57,716 bases of DNA from an uncultured Acidobacteriota bacterium (GCA_902825945.1 CADECY010000023.1:1-57716), one strand, 5' to 3'; numbered from the stretch's first letter, positions 1 through 8,553 are shown. Notes: generated by a model not told the origin, from the sequence alone. A program made the numbers and translations.

Positions 1-171
1 ATTGGCAGTTTTGGTTTTCCGATCGTTTAACGGGAGCTCGGAACCCGGCACGCCTTCTCACGTCGATACAATCCCGTCGAAACCGTGACGCCCCCCCTTT
101 CATTGGAACTACTCTTCTATTCTACACCCCGCGCCAAGACTGCCCGGCGGGGCGCTTGATAGGATGGATGC

Positions 172-1317
172 ATGACGTCGCGCCGCGGATTCATCCGCCG
201 TGTTCTGGGGCCCGCCTGGGTGGGCGGAGCCCTGCTCGAGCAGTCGATCTTCCGGGCCACCCACGCACGCGCCCAATCGAGCCCCGGCTTGCCGGAATTG
301 TTCGACATCAAGAAGATCGCCGAAGGCGTCTACATGGCGGTGGCCAAGCCCCAGACCCTGATCAATTCGAACGCGGTCATCTTCGAGAACTCGCGCGATC
401 TGCTGATCATGGACTCTCACTCGAAGCCGTCCGCGGTGGTTTCCCTCGTCAGCCAGCTCCGCCGGCGGGTGACGGAAAAGCCGGTCAAGTACATCGTCGC
501 GAGCCATTTCCACTGGGATCACGCACAGGGGCTCCCGGCGTACCGGCGCATCGCCGGCCACGCGGGCATCATCGCGAGCGAGACCACCCGCAAACTGATC
601 AGCCAGGAAACCGTTCCGAGACTGAAGGCATCTTTCGAGCAGTTGAAAATTTCGGCCGAAGATTACAAGAAGAAGGCAGCCGAAGCGAAGTCTGCGCAAG
701 AGAAAGCGGCCTGGGAGAAGATGCGCCGAGAGACTGGCGACTACCTGCGAGAGATGGAAAACTTCACGCCGGAGCTTCCAGACTTGACGCTCACTGATGA
801 CCTGATCATCCACGACAAGAGTCACGATCTCCATCTCGCGTTTCGCGGCCGCGGGCATACCGCCGGCGATGTCGTCGTCTTCTGCCCGCAAAAGAAGGTG
901 ATCGCGACCGGCGATCTGCTTCACGGATTTTTCCCCTTCATCGGCGACGGATTCCCGCTCGACTGGCCGCGCACGCTACTGAACGTCGCCCAGTTCGACT
1001 TCACCCAAATCGCGGGCGGCCATGGTGATCTCAGCCCACGTCAGCGCGTCTACCAGATGGGCAACTACATCGAGGAAGTCACCGAAGCAGTTGCGCGGGG
1101 CCGAAACGCCGGAAAGAGCCGCGAACGCCTCGAGGCCGAGATCACACCCGCTACACTGAAGACGGTTGCCGACGGCGATTTCGGCGGCGCCACCGCGCAC
1201 GCGATTCTCGAACTCCGGCTGCTGCCTCCCACCAATCCCACTCCCGCCTCGGTGCTCACCGAAGCCGTCAAAACCAATGTCGGCCACATCTGGGCCGCGC
1301 TCGACCGTAACTCCTGA
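172..1317 (+). CDS. Tat-exported metallo-beta-lactamase-fold hydrolase
   Basis: Predicted zinc hydrolase of the metallo-beta-lactamase superfamily acting outside the cytoplasm; the substrate is unknown. The N-terminus carries a twin-arginine-type signal (SRRGFIRR, then a hydrophobic stretch ending near ARAQ, residue 35). The metal signature HFHWDH (H112, H114, D116, H117) fits HxHxDH. Further ligands are plausible in GRGHTAGD, ATGDLLH and AGGHGD. A Lys/Ala/Glu-rich helical insert lies at about residues 155-190. The 381-residue length suits exported members of the family. The start follows an AGGA-like ribosome site about 7 nt upstream. The first 171 bases of the window hold no gene I can support. 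The clpS-like gene begins 2 nt after the stop, so the two are probably cotranscribed. Confidence 0.85.
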   Translation: MTSRRGFIRRVLGPAWVGGALLEQSIFRATHARAQSSPGLPELFDIKKIAEGVYMAVAKPQTLINSNAVIFENSRDLLIMDSHSKPSAVVSLVSQLRRRVTEKPVKYIVASHFHWDHAQGLPAYRRIAGHAGIIASETTRKLISQETVPRLKASFEQLKISAEDYKKKAAEAKSAQEKAAWEKMRRETGDYLREMENFTPELPDLTLTDDLIIHDKSHDLHLAFRGRGHTAGDVVVFCPQKKVIATGDLLHGFFPFIGDGFPLDWPRTLLNVAQFDFTQIAGGHGDLSPRQRVYQMGNYIEEVTEAVARGRNAGKSRERLEAEITPATLKTVADGDFGGATAHAILELRLLPPTNPTPASVLTEAVKTNVGHIWAALDRNS

Positions 1318-1319
1318 AC

Positions 1320-1661
1320 ATGCCAGCGACTCTCACCCCTCCCGGAATCGAAACGGGATCGGAAACCGGAAATCAAGACGATCTGACGCCCGTCTACAAC
1401 GTCGTCCTGCTCGACGACGATCACCACACCTACGACTATGTCATCGAGATGTTGACACGCCTGTTCCTCAAAACGAAAGATGAGGCGTTCCGGCACGCCG
1501 TCGAAGTCGACAGCACAGGCCGCACGATCGTCATCACCTGCGAATTGCCGCAGGCGGAATTCGGACGCGATCAGATCCACGGGTATGGAGCGGACTGGCG
1601 GATGCCGGAGAGCAAGGGATCGATGAGCGCCATCGTGGAACCCTCGGGAGGACAGGCGTGA
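1320..1661 (+). CDS. clpS: ClpS-like ATP-dependent Clp protease adaptor
   Basis: Small adaptor (113 aa) of the ClpS family, which delivers N-degron substrates to the ClpAP protease in the cytoplasm. The core starts at about residue 25 with YNVVLLDDDHHTYDYV, matching the canonical YNVVLLNDDxTPMEFV strand/turn, and continues with a helix (VIEMLTRLF) and the DQIHGYG segment. The N-terminal 24 residues are a flexible tail, as in other ClpS proteins. The acidic DDDHH replaces the usual NDDHT. No clpA lies next to it in this window. The stop overlaps the next gene as GTGA, implying translational coupling to the methyltransferase. The family call is firm; the exact substrate set is not visible. Confidence 0.8.
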   Translation: MPATLTPPGIETGSETGNQDDLTPVYNVVLLDDDHHTYDYVIEMLTRLFLKTKDEAFRHAVEVDSTGRTIVITCELPQAEFGRDQIHGYGADWRMPESKGSMSAIVEPSGGQA

Positions 1662-2365
1662 ACCCAGTGAAAAAGCTCGTCCACACGGCGGGAACGCGGT
1701 ACCTGGATCGCATTTGCCGCTCCGCGGCGGACCAGCCGTTTCGCAGGCACAATGAACGGCCAGTGGAGTATTCTTACGCGCTGGCGGCGTTCGCCCGGGA
1801 GCGGCCCCAAACCGTGCTCGACGTGGGCACTGGCACCACTGCCTGGCCAGCCTTGCTCCACGATTGCGGCTTCGCGGTCACCGCGATCGACAATGTTCGC
1901 GACTACTGGCCCGAGGGAATGACGAACCGGCATTGGCTGGTAGAGGATGTCGATATCACCAACCCCGTTGGCTTCGATCGCCGGTACGATGCCGTCACCT
2001 GCATCAGCGTGATCGAGCATATTGACGACCACGCCAGTGCGATGCGCAATATGGTGAATCTGCTACGGCCAGGAGGTCTTCTGGTGATCACCACGCCATA
2101 CAACCACCACCAACTGGACCTGAACGTCTACGCGCGGCCCGACGCCACGCCAGGCGACTCGGTCCCATACAAGTGCCGGTCCTCGTCGAAAGAGATTCTC
2201 GCGCAATGGCTCGAATTCGGCATCTCGCTCGAGCACCGCGATCTGTGGCGGATGTACTCGGGCCCGGTCTGGTTCACCGGCGAAAGGATCGACTGGAAGC
2301 GGGTCGAGAACGAGGATGAACCGCACCAGCTCGGCTTGTTCACGTTTCGCAAGAAGCGGCTCTGA
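1658..2365 (+). CDS. class I SAM-dependent methyltransferase
   Basis: A 235-aa protein with a Rossmann-type methyltransferase core. The SAM-binding motif I is VLDVGTGTTAWPAL at about residues 52-65, followed by AIDN (acidic end of strand 2), CISVIEHI (motif post-II) and the LRPGGLLVITTP strand. The substrate cannot be deduced; the N-terminus (KLVHTAGTRYLDRICRSAAD) resembles methyltransferases of surface-polysaccharide clusters, but none is seen here. It starts with GTG inside the clpS stop (GTGA), so it is very probably translated from the same mRNA. Its stop codon sits inside a perfect 11-bp hairpin that probably ends the transcript. Confidence 0.8.
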   Translation: MNPVKKLVHTAGTRYLDRICRSAADQPFRRHNERPVEYSYALAAFARERPQTVLDVGTGTTAWPALLHDCGFAVTAIDNVRDYWPEGMTNRHWLVEDVDITNPVGFDRRYDAVTCISVIEHIDDHASAMRNMVNLLRPGGLLVITTPYNHHQLDLNVYARPDATPGDSVPYKCRSSSKEILAQWLEFGISLEHRDLWRMYSGPVWFTGERIDWKRVENEDEPHQLGLFTFRKKRL

Positions 2366-2384
2366 GCCTCGCGGAGGCTCAGAG
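2360..2384 (+). terminator. hairpin overlapping the methyltransferase stop codon
   Basis: Perfect inverted repeat CTCTGAGCCTC / GAGGCTCAGAG with a 3-nt loop. The TGA stop of the methyltransferase gene lies within the left arm. No T-run follows, so it may act as a factor-dependent terminator or a 3'-end stabiliser rather than a classic intrinsic terminator. Confidence 0.55.
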
Positions 2385-2429
2385 AGGATTTCCAGCGGGA
2401 AAGCAGCTAGAATAGAGGCAGAGAGTTGT

Positions 2430-2506
2430 CGGGGCGTAGCGCAGCCTGGTAGCGCACCTGCCTTGGGCGCAGGGGGTCGCGTGTTCGAATCACGCCGCCC
2501 CGACCA
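2430..2506 (+). tRNA. tRNA-Pro (anticodon TGG)
   Basis: Complete cloverleaf of 77 nt including encoded CCA. Acceptor arms CGGGGCG/CGCCCCG pair perfectly, with discriminator A. The anticodon stem CCTGC/GCAGG encloses loop CTTGGGC, giving anticodon TGG (Pro). The T arm contains GTTCGAATC. The integrase gene begins 88 nt beyond the 3' end, so this tRNA is the likely attachment site of the element it came from. Confidence 0.95.
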
Positions 2507-2593
2507 ATTTTTTCAAGGGTTTCAGGCCGATTCCGAGGGGCATTCCGTATGCCTTATGACGTGAATTGTGACGTAACCGGCCTGAGCATCGCT

Positions 2594-3574
2594 TCAGTTC
2601 GCCTTGCCTTGTGCCTGTTCGACGGGGATGGGCGACTCGATCAGTCCGCCCCCGAGAGCCTGCACCGCTTCGCGCTTCGCTGCCATGCGGACATGGGAGT
2701 AGTGGTCCAGCATCTTCCGCGACATGTGGCCCGCGATGCTCTGCATAGCCGCGTCCGAGATCCCCGCCTCGGCGAGTTCGGTGATGCTCTGATGCCTCAG
2801 GTCATGGAAGCGGAATCCCGAGAACGGTTTCGCCGCGCGCTTGCGTGCGTCCTCGGGATCGGCGCCTGACGCCTTCGCCGCTTCCGCCGCAACCTCTCCA
2901 GCCTTCCGGCCCGCCGCCTTCACCAGACTGCGCCACGCGGTCCTAAAGCCGACTTGCGGCCGGCTCAAATCGATTTGGCCAGACTCGCAAGCCGGGAAGA
3001 CCGGATGTTCGGGCCCGCCCCCTCCGAACGCTTCCGCGCGCTGCCGGAGCTTCGCGAACGCCGCGAGCGCTTCGCGGTTGAGTGGGATTGAGCGGTGTCC
3101 GGCCTCGGTCTTGCTTCGCCGGATTGAGACCACGCCTTCGAACAGATCGACCTCCGCCCATCGCAGATTCAGCACCTCGACCTTTCTGCAGGTCGTGTTC
3201 ACGGCCACGACCGCAGCGCAGTAGGCAACCTCCCACTCGGGTTTGCTCGCGGCGGTCTGGAACAGAAGCCGCTTCTGTTCCAGCGTGAGAACACGACCCA
3301 CGACGGTCTGGCTCTCGGGGAGGTTCGCCACGTCGTCGGCGATCACGCTCCACCGCTTCGCCCGCTTCAGTACTTGCCGGATCAGCGTCACCTCGAGGTT
3401 CACCGTCCGCCCGGACACGCCTTCGGCCCTGCGCTTGTCCTGGTAGTCGCGAATCGCCTTCGCGTCGATCTTGCGGACCGGAACGTCGCCCATGATCCGT
3501 TCGAGCACGGTCGCGCGCTCCTGATCGATTTGGCGGAGATTCACATGATCGAGGTCAACACGGCGAGCCGTCAC
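2594..3574 (-). CDS. tyrosine recombinase / phage-type integrase (N-terminally short)
   Basis: Site-specific recombinase of the lambda-integrase family (326 aa). The catalytic set is complete: R130 (TCRKVEVLNLRW), H257 and R260 (HDLRH), H283 (AGH) and Y292 (DHYSHV). A SAM-like core-binding domain spans about residues 1-90 (RTVNLEVTLIRQVL). It is shorter than typical element integrases (about 380-420 aa); the arm-binding region seems missing, and an in-frame stop lies just upstream of the GTG start. The 3' end faces tRNA-Pro(TGG), the usual arrangement for tRNA-targeting elements, but the next chromosomal gene (DUF1552) follows after 170 bp and no other mobile genes are present. It is therefore probably a relic. 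Whether it is still active cannot be told. Confidence 0.88.
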   Translation of the reverse strand: MTARRVDLDHVNLRQIDQERATVLERIMGDVPVRKIDAKAIRDYQDKRRAEGVSGRTVNLEVTLIRQVLKRAKRWSVIADDVANLPESQTVVGRVLTLEQKRLLFQTAASKPEWEVAYCAAVVAVNTTCRKVEVLNLRWAEVDLFEGVVSIRRSKTEAGHRSIPLNREALAAFAKLRQRAEAFGGGGPEHPVFPACESGQIDLSRPQVGFRTAWRSLVKAAGRKAGEVAAEAAKASGADPEDARKRAAKPFSGFRFHDLRHQSITELAEAGISDAAMQSIAGHMSRKMLDHYSHVRMAAKREAVQALGGGLIESPIPVEQAQGKAN

Positions 3575-3648
3575 GACCCGATCTCACGATACGCGGTGCT
3601 TGCTTTCAGTCCGGTCATGTCGTCGATCGACGTAAACGTGCCAGTCAT
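3571..3648 (-). CDS. tiny HTH-like reading frame overlapping the integrase start
   Basis: A 25-residue frame (MTGTFTSIDD, then MTGLKASTAYREIGS) whose TGA overlaps the integrase GTG as GTGA. The SIDDMTGLKASTAYRE part looks like the first helix-turn-helix of an AlpA/excisionase-type protein, cut off after the recognition helix. The frame stays open upstream, so a GTG at about 3690 could add 14 residues. It may be a shortened excisionase or the damaged N-terminal coding part of the integrase locus. Function is unproven. Confidence 0.3.
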   Translation of the reverse strand: MTGTFTSIDDMTGLKASTAYREIGS

Positions 3649-3745
3649 CCTGGAACCCCTGATCGACCAGGGGCAAAGCGATGTGGCAACCGAACTCGAG
3701 CGCGCACGCTCGGCGTTCACTCGCCTCGCCGCCTGACCGGGCCCG

Positions 3746-5083
3746 CTACGCCAGATCCAGACGGCCCGTGCTGTCGGCGAACTTCTCGGCCTCGACACCC
3801 GACGCGCCCATCATGTGCAGGAAGAGGTTCGCCACCGGAGTCTTCTCCGGCGCCGCGACCACGCGCCCGCCGCGAATACCGCCCGCGTGCCCGGCGAGCA
3901 GCAGCGGAAGGTCGAAGTTCGAGTGCGCGTTGCCATCGCTGAGCGCGCATCCGTACAGGATCGAGCTGTTGTCGAGCAGGCTGCCTTCTCCATCGGGCGT
4001 GTTCTTCAACCGGTCGAGGAAGTAGGCGAACAGCTCCACGTGGTAGGTGTTGATCTTGATCACCTTCTCGATGAAGTCCGGATGCCCGCGATGATGGGTG
4101 AGCGGGTGATGCGGATCGGGCACGCCGATCTCGGGGTAGACGCGCACGCTGCCTTCGCGGCCGAGCATCATCGTCGAAACGCGGGTCAGATCGGCCTGGA
4201 AGGCGATCGCCTGCAGGTCGAACATCAGTTTCACATAGTCGCGATACTCGAACGGAATGCCGGAGGGCTTCTCGATCGGCGGCACAACGTAGTCGCGCTC
4301 CGCCGTTTGAATGCGCTTCTCGACCTCGCGGATGCCCGTCAGGTATTCCTCCATCTTGCGCTTGTCCGCCGCACCGAGCGTTCCGCTGAGCTGCTGTGCA
4401 TTTTCGCGCGTCATGTCGAGAATCGAGCGGCGATAGAACGCGCGGCGGGCGCGGACCTCTGGTGACAGGCTCGGATCCGCGGTGCCGAACAGACGTTCGA
4501 ACACCGAGCGCGGATTCGTCTCGACGGCGAGCGGCGTCACCTCGTCTTTCCACGAAAGGCTGTTGGTGTAGGCGCAACTCGATCCGGTATCGCAGTTGCC
4601 CACCATGCGCGAATCCTCGCATCCGATCTGGAGCGATGCCACGCGGGTTTCGTTGGCCCATCGCTGAGCGAGCAATTGATCGAACGTAACACCAGCCTTG
4701 ACGTCGGCACCCGCCGTGTACTTGGGTTCGGCACCCGAGAGGAAACTGCCGGTAGCCTTGGCATGGCCGCCACCCTTGGCCTTGTTCGCGGCGTGGTTGG
4801 CGAGTCCGGTGATCTGGACGAACCTGTCGCGATGCGCGGCGAGCGGCTTCAGGATTCGCGCGGAGGCGAACTCGCTGCCTTCGGGCGTCTTCCAGTCCTT
4901 CATCCAGATGCCGTTCGGGACATAGACTACGGCGGCGCGCCTTGGCTGCTTCACCGCTTTGGCGGGTGCGGCCAGCGCGGGGCGCATCGCGTCGAGTATG
5001 GGCAATCCGATAGCGATACCGGCGCCTTTGAGAAGCGAGCGGCGGTCGAGGTGCTTGCCGGCGAGGAACGTCATCATCCCCAT
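3746..5083 (-). CDS. DUF1552 domain-containing exported protein
   Basis: A 445-aa member of DUF1552, a family related to DUF1501/alkaline-phosphatase-like proteins and common in Planctomycetes, Acidobacteria and myxobacteria; its function is unknown. The N-terminus has a Tat-like signal (DRRSLLKGAGIAIGLP). Family landmarks follow: AAVVYVPNGIW, HAKATGSFLSGAEP, IGCEDSRMVGNCDTG and DPHHPLTHHRGHPDFI. The protein usually sits beside a DUF1587/1588/1592/1595 cytochrome-like partner, but none is present here, so this copy is an orphan. It lies downstream of the small secreted protein (gap 31 bp), on the same strand. Confidence 0.88.
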   Translation of the reverse strand: MGMMTFLAGKHLDRRSLLKGAGIAIGLPILDAMRPALAAPAKAVKQPRRAAVVYVPNGIWMKDWKTPEGSEFASARILKPLAAHRDRFVQITGLANHAANKAKGGGHAKATGSFLSGAEPKYTAGADVKAGVTFDQLLAQRWANETRVASLQIGCEDSRMVGNCDTGSSCAYTNSLSWKDEVTPLAVETNPRSVFERLFGTADPSLSPEVRARRAFYRRSILDMTRENAQQLSGTLGAADKRKMEEYLTGIREVEKRIQTAERDYVVPPIEKPSGIPFEYRDYVKLMFDLQAIAFQADLTRVSTMMLGREGSVRVYPEIGVPDPHHPLTHHRGHPDFIEKVIKINTYHVELFAYFLDRLKNTPDGEGSLLDNSSILYGCALSDGNAHSNFDLPLLLAGHAGGIRGGRVVAAPEKTPVANLFLHMMGASGVEAEKFADSTGRLDLA

Positions 5084-5114
5084 GGTAGCGCGGCCGCCGC
5101 CCGTTGTTTCGAGG

Positions 5115-5483
5115 CTACTTGACGCGTTTGGCGGTGAGTTCGCGAGCAGCCATGTCGCGGCCTTCCACCGTGATGGCGAGCTTCAAGTCGTCGCCCTCGA
5201 CCTTGCCCTTGTAGTTCATGATGAACGCGTTGCCGTTGAACTCGCGCTTCACCTTGAACTCGACACTCGCACCATCCACCTTGCCATCGGTGATCTCACT
5301 GCTGCCCATCTGGCTGCTCATCGAGCCGGTGAGCTTGTTGCCGTCGGCCTTGAAGTCGAGGTTGTACTCCATTGTCTGGCCGCCGCGGCCAGGCGCGGAG
5401 CCTTTCCACTTGCCGTCGATATCCGCGGCGAATGACGCCGCCGCGATCAAACCCAGAATCGCAATCCGGTTCAGAAAATTCAT
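5115..5483 (-). CDS. small secreted beta-rich protein, function unknown
   Basis: A 122-aa protein with a Sec signal peptide (NRIAILGLIAAASFAAD, cleavage near residue 20). The mature part consists of alternating short strands: DIDGKWKGS, YNLDFKADGNKLTGSM, VEFKVKREF, FIMNYKGKVEGDDLKLAI. The WKGS-...-LTG pattern recalls the small lipocalin-like or beta-sandwich secreted proteins that are frequent in Acidobacteria. No catalytic residues are evident. It lies between the enolase-superfamily gene and DUF1552 on the same strand. Real coding is supported by the signal peptide and its clean alternation. Confidence 0.75.
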   Translation of the reverse strand: MNFLNRIAILGLIAAASFAADIDGKWKGSAPGRGGQTMEYNLDFKADGNKLTGSMSSQMGSSEITDGKVDGASVEFKVKREFNGNAFIMNYKGKVEGDDLKLAITVEGRDMAARELTAKRVK

Positions 5484-5558
5484 GGTTGGCCTAACCCTCC
5501 TTCAGGATTCAAACCATGGTAGCTCCCAAAGTCTCGGTGAGGCGTGATTATCAATTCC

Positions 5559-6647
5559 TCATACGGTCAACGCAAGCCCGAGTCCAGGACCCTCGGGCAC
5601 CCACGCCCGCCCGTCCTCGATGCGAATCACAGGCGTGGTGATGTGATCGAGATAGTAGAACGGGCCGATGATGTCGTGATTGACGCGAGTCGAGAGATTC
5701 GGGATCGTCACCGCGACCTGCAACATCGCCGACGTGGCGAGATCGAGTTCGAGGTTCGACCCGATTACACACTCGAGTCCTGCGTGGTGGGCCATCTCGG
5801 CGATCTCGATCGAACGCCGGATTCCACCGTTCTTGCCCGGATAGATGCTGATGATGTCGCACGCCTCTTCCCGAATCGCTTGCAGCGCGTGCGCGGCGGT
5901 GAAGATGCCTTCGTCGATCATGATCGGAATGTGGGTCCGCTCGCGGAGGCGGGCGGTGCCGCGGAAATCCCAACGCGGCAGCGGCTGCTCGATCATGTTC
6001 ACGTTCAGCTTTTCGAGACCCGCGAGCGCGCTGATCGCCTCCGATTCGTTCCAGCCCCCGTTGGAGTCGACACCGACCGGGAAGTCCGCGCCGACGGCTT
6101 CGCGAATCGCCGCTACCCGTTCGAGGTCGGTCTTCACGTCAATTCCGACTTTCACCTTGCAAGCTTTGAATCCGCGATTCTTGGCGATCATCACCCGTCG
6201 CGCGGCTTCATCCGGCGGAAAAGCGCCGATCGAGATCTTGAGCGCGATTCCAGGATCGCGCCGCCGCCCGCCGAGCAGCTTCCACGCGGGCACCCCGAGG
6301 GTCTTGCCCCAGGCGTCGATCATCGCCATCTCGATCGCGCACTTGGTGAACTGGTTGTCATGGATCTGGTTGTCCATGATTTGCAGCGCTTCATTGATGT
6401 CGCAGACCTCGACGCCCTTCAGCGGTTCGGCCAGCAGATTCTCGATCGCGGCCATCGCGCTCTGTTGGGTCTCGCCGCTCCAACGCGGCATCACCGTCGC
6501 CTCACCGTACCCTTCGACACCGTCCGTTGTCTTCACGGTGACGAGAACATAGGGTGATTGGCGATGCTTGCCGAGCGAGCTTTGGATGAAAATGTCGGGG
6601 TTGACGTCCAGAGTGACCGGACGCGCGGAAATCGATTCGATGCGCAT
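5559..6647 (-). CDS. enolase-superfamily enzyme (mandelate racemase / muconate cycloisomerase type)
   Basis: A 362-aa protein of the muconate-lactonizing subgroup, which abstracts the alpha-proton of a carboxylate with Mg2+ help. The capping domain covers residues 1-125 and the TIM barrel follows. Visible active-site elements are KVKVG (KxK general base), VGVDSNGGW (metal Asp), MIEQPLP (metal Glu), MIDEGI (third metal ligand) and YPGKNGG (second Lys). Lysines on both barrel faces suggest cycloisomerase, dipeptide epimerase or racemase chemistry; the substrate is not clear. The gene lies 17 bp downstream of dut on the same strand, which is probably incidental to function. Confidence 0.87.
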   Translation of the reverse strand: MRIESISARPVTLDVNPDIFIQSSLGKHRQSPYVLVTVKTTDGVEGYGEATVMPRWSGETQQSAMAAIENLLAEPLKGVEVCDINEALQIMDNQIHDNQFTKCAIEMAMIDAWGKTLGVPAWKLLGGRRRDPGIALKISIGAFPPDEAARRVMIAKNRGFKACKVKVGIDVKTDLERVAAIREAVGADFPVGVDSNGGWNESEAISALAGLEKLNVNMIEQPLPRWDFRGTARLRERTHIPIMIDEGIFTAAHALQAIREEACDIISIYPGKNGGIRRSIEIAEMAHHAGLECVIGSNLELDLATSAMLQVAVTIPNLSTRVNHDIIGPFYYLDHITTPVIRIEDGRAWVPEGPGLGLALTV

Positions 6648-6664
6648 GCAACGCCTAGTTTATT

Positions 6665-7096
6665 TCATCGGCCCGATGATCCGAATCCGCCCGCTCCGCG
6701 AGAGGAATCGGCGAGATCGGTCTCGATCCATTCGATCGCTTCATAGCGCGCGATGATCATCTGCGCAATTCGATCGCCGGCGTTGATCCGGTAGGGCTCG
6801 CGGCCGAGATTGAGCAGGATCACACGGATTTCGCCGCGATAGCCGGGATCGATGGTGCCAGGCCCGTTCGGGATGGTGATGGCATGCTTGAATGCGAGTC
6901 CGCTGCGGGGGCGGACCTGTGCCTCGAATCCCGACGGCAGCTCGATCGCGAGTCCGGTTGGAACCAGTTGCGGCATGTTCGGCTCGAGCGTCGCGCCTTC
7001 CACCGCGCACAGATCCATGCCAGCGTCTTCTCCGGGCCCATGCGCGTACGCAGGCAGGATCGCATCGGGCCGCAGGCGTTTGATTCGGACTTGCAA
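6665..7096 (-). CDS. dut: deoxyuridine 5'-triphosphate nucleotidohydrolase (dUTPase)
   Basis: Hydrolyses dUTP to dUMP and pyrophosphate, keeping uracil out of DNA and supplying dUMP for thymidylate synthesis. The 143-aa length fits the homotrimeric family. All five motifs are present in order: AGMDLCA (motif 1), PRSGLAFKH (2), [11 protein letters not shown] (3, catalytic Asp), AGDRIAQMI (4) and [10 protein letters not shown] (5, P-loop-like tail). It is divergent from the ThyX-like gene with only about 17 bp between start codons, so the two dTMP-pathway genes must share or overlap promoter DNA. Confidence 0.96.
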   Translation of the reverse strand: MQVRIKRLRPDAILPAYAHGPGEDAGMDLCAVEGATLEPNMPQLVPTGLAIELPSGFEAQVRPRSGLAFKHAITIPNGPGTIDPGYRGEIRVILLNLGREPYRINAGDRIAQMIIARYEAIEWIETDLADSSRGAGGFGSSGR

Positions 7097-7113
7097 CCGT
7101 CTATCATAGCTAG

Positions 7114-8553
7114 TTGGCTACAGGTACCGCGAAACGAGTGTTCACGGTGGCGGGCGTGCCACCAGAGAGCTGCGCCTACGCTTTGGCGCGATACAGCCGG
7201 TCTCCGGATTCGATCACGGAGTCGCTCGAGTGGGTCCGCTCGCACGATTCGGCGAAGTTCCTCGAGAGCTTCTATTTCCAGTACGGGCACGCGTCGATCG
7301 CGGACCTGGGGCACATCGTGCTGTGCCTGGAAGGCGTGTCGGAACTGGCCGCGACCGAGGCCGAGGACGAGCAATTGTGGGATGGACAAGCCCGCTCGTC
7401 GCGCTATCAGGACTTCGGAAAGTCAGGGTTCGTCACACCGCCCGAGTTCAACGAAGAAGACGCGGCCACGTATCGCACCGCGGGCAATGCGCTGCTGGCG
7501 GGATACCGGCACGTGCACGACCGCGTTTTCGAACACCTGATCGGACGCCTGCCGAAGCCCGCGGACATGAAGCAGGATGCCTACGAGCGCAACCTGAAGG
7601 CTCGCGCCTTCGACGTGGCCCGTTACCTGCTCTTCTTCGGGATTCCAACGGGCGTGGGCCAGGTGACGAGCATCCGGACGCTCGAGCGTCAGGTACGGCG
7701 GATGAAGGCGTCCGAGTACGCCGAAGTTCGTGATCTCGGCACGGAGATGGTGGAGGCCTGCGCGCAGCCGCCCGACTGTTCGTGGGACGCGGCATCGGCG
7801 GCGCAGCCCTTGGCACGCACACTCGCGAAGTATGTCGATGCCGACTCACACATGCAACAGTCGCGCGCCGATCTGCGCGAGTGGGCACGGCAGAATTTGC
7901 CGGTGCCGGCGGCGGCGGTCCCAGTAGACGATGTCGACCTGCTCAAGCCGGCGGACACGCACTCCGACATCGCGGCGACTTTGCTTTATCCGGCGACAGA
8001 TCGTCCATTCCGCGAGCTTTATGAACTGACGAGCGCAATGTCCTCCGCGCAGCGTAACGAGATCATCGATCTCGCGCTCCGGTCCCGCACTCGGCGCGAC
8101 GAGTTGATGCGCGAGTTCCGTGGAGGGCTCTACGCCTACGACATCGTGATGGACATCGGCGCTTATCGCGACATGCACCGCCACCGGCGCTGCCATCAGT
8201 ATCGACAGAGCTACAACGGCTCGCTCGGCTGGGCAACGCCCGACGCGATTCGCGACTGCGGCCTCTCCGATTTCTACGCGGACTTGATGCGGCGCACGCT
8301 CGAAGCGCTACGCGCGCTGCCCGAACCCGGATCGCACTACCTGCTGCCCTTTGGCGCACGCGCGCGATTCCTCTTCAAAATGGACTTCGCCGAGGCCGAG
8401 TACATCTCGCGCCTGCGCAGCGGCGTGAAGGGGCACTTCAGCTATCGCCAGGTGGCGTGGGAGATGAAGTGCAAGATGGAGAAGCTCGAGCCGGAACTCG
8501 GCCGCCTGATCGAAGCGACTCCGCCGTGGATCGAAGATCCGCTGAAGCGGTAG
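7114..8553 (+). CDS. thyX: long FAD-dependent thymidylate synthase (ThyX)-like protein
   Basis: A 479-aa ThyX-type protein, about twice the 220-250 aa of classical ThyX and apparently made of two tandem ThyX-like halves. The first half has the fold landmarks [10 protein letters not shown] and CLEGVSEL and ends in RSSRYQDF, matching the SxRY end of the ThyX signature, but the RHR part is replaced by DEQLWDGQ. The second half contains [11 protein letters not shown] at about residues 355-365, supplying the RHR element without the SxRY end. Neither half alone has the full RHRxxSxNExSxRY motif. Classical ThyX makes dTMP from dUMP using FAD and methylenetetrahydrofolate. The start is a TTG at 7114; a GTG at 7138 is an alternative. 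Divergence from dut supports a dTMP role. Confidence 0.75.
   Translation: MATGTAKRVFTVAGVPPESCAYALARYSRSPDSITESLEWVRSHDSAKFLESFYFQYGHASIADLGHIVLCLEGVSELAATEAEDEQLWDGQARSSRYQDFGKSGFVTPPEFNEEDAATYRTAGNALLAGYRHVHDRVFEHLIGRLPKPADMKQDAYERNLKARAFDVARYLLFFGIPTGVGQVTSIRTLERQVRRMKASEYAEVRDLGTEMVEACAQPPDCSWDAASAAQPLARTLAKYVDADSHMQQSRADLREWARQNLPVPAAAVPVDDVDLLKPADTHSDIAATLLYPATDRPFRELYELTSAMSSAQRNEIIDLALRSRTRRDELMREFRGGLYAYDIVMDIGAYRDMHRHRRCHQYRQSYNGSLGWATPDAIRDCGLSDFYADLMRRTLEALRALPEPGSHYLLPFGARARFLFKMDFAEAEYISRLRSGVKGHFSYRQVAWEMKCKMEKLEPELGRLIEATPPWIEDPLKR

Noticed and set aside
2491..2600. Duplicate of the tRNA-Pro 3' end as second attachment site
   Set aside because: No copy of the tRNA 3' sequence was found by eye on the far side of the integrase, so no att pair is claimed.
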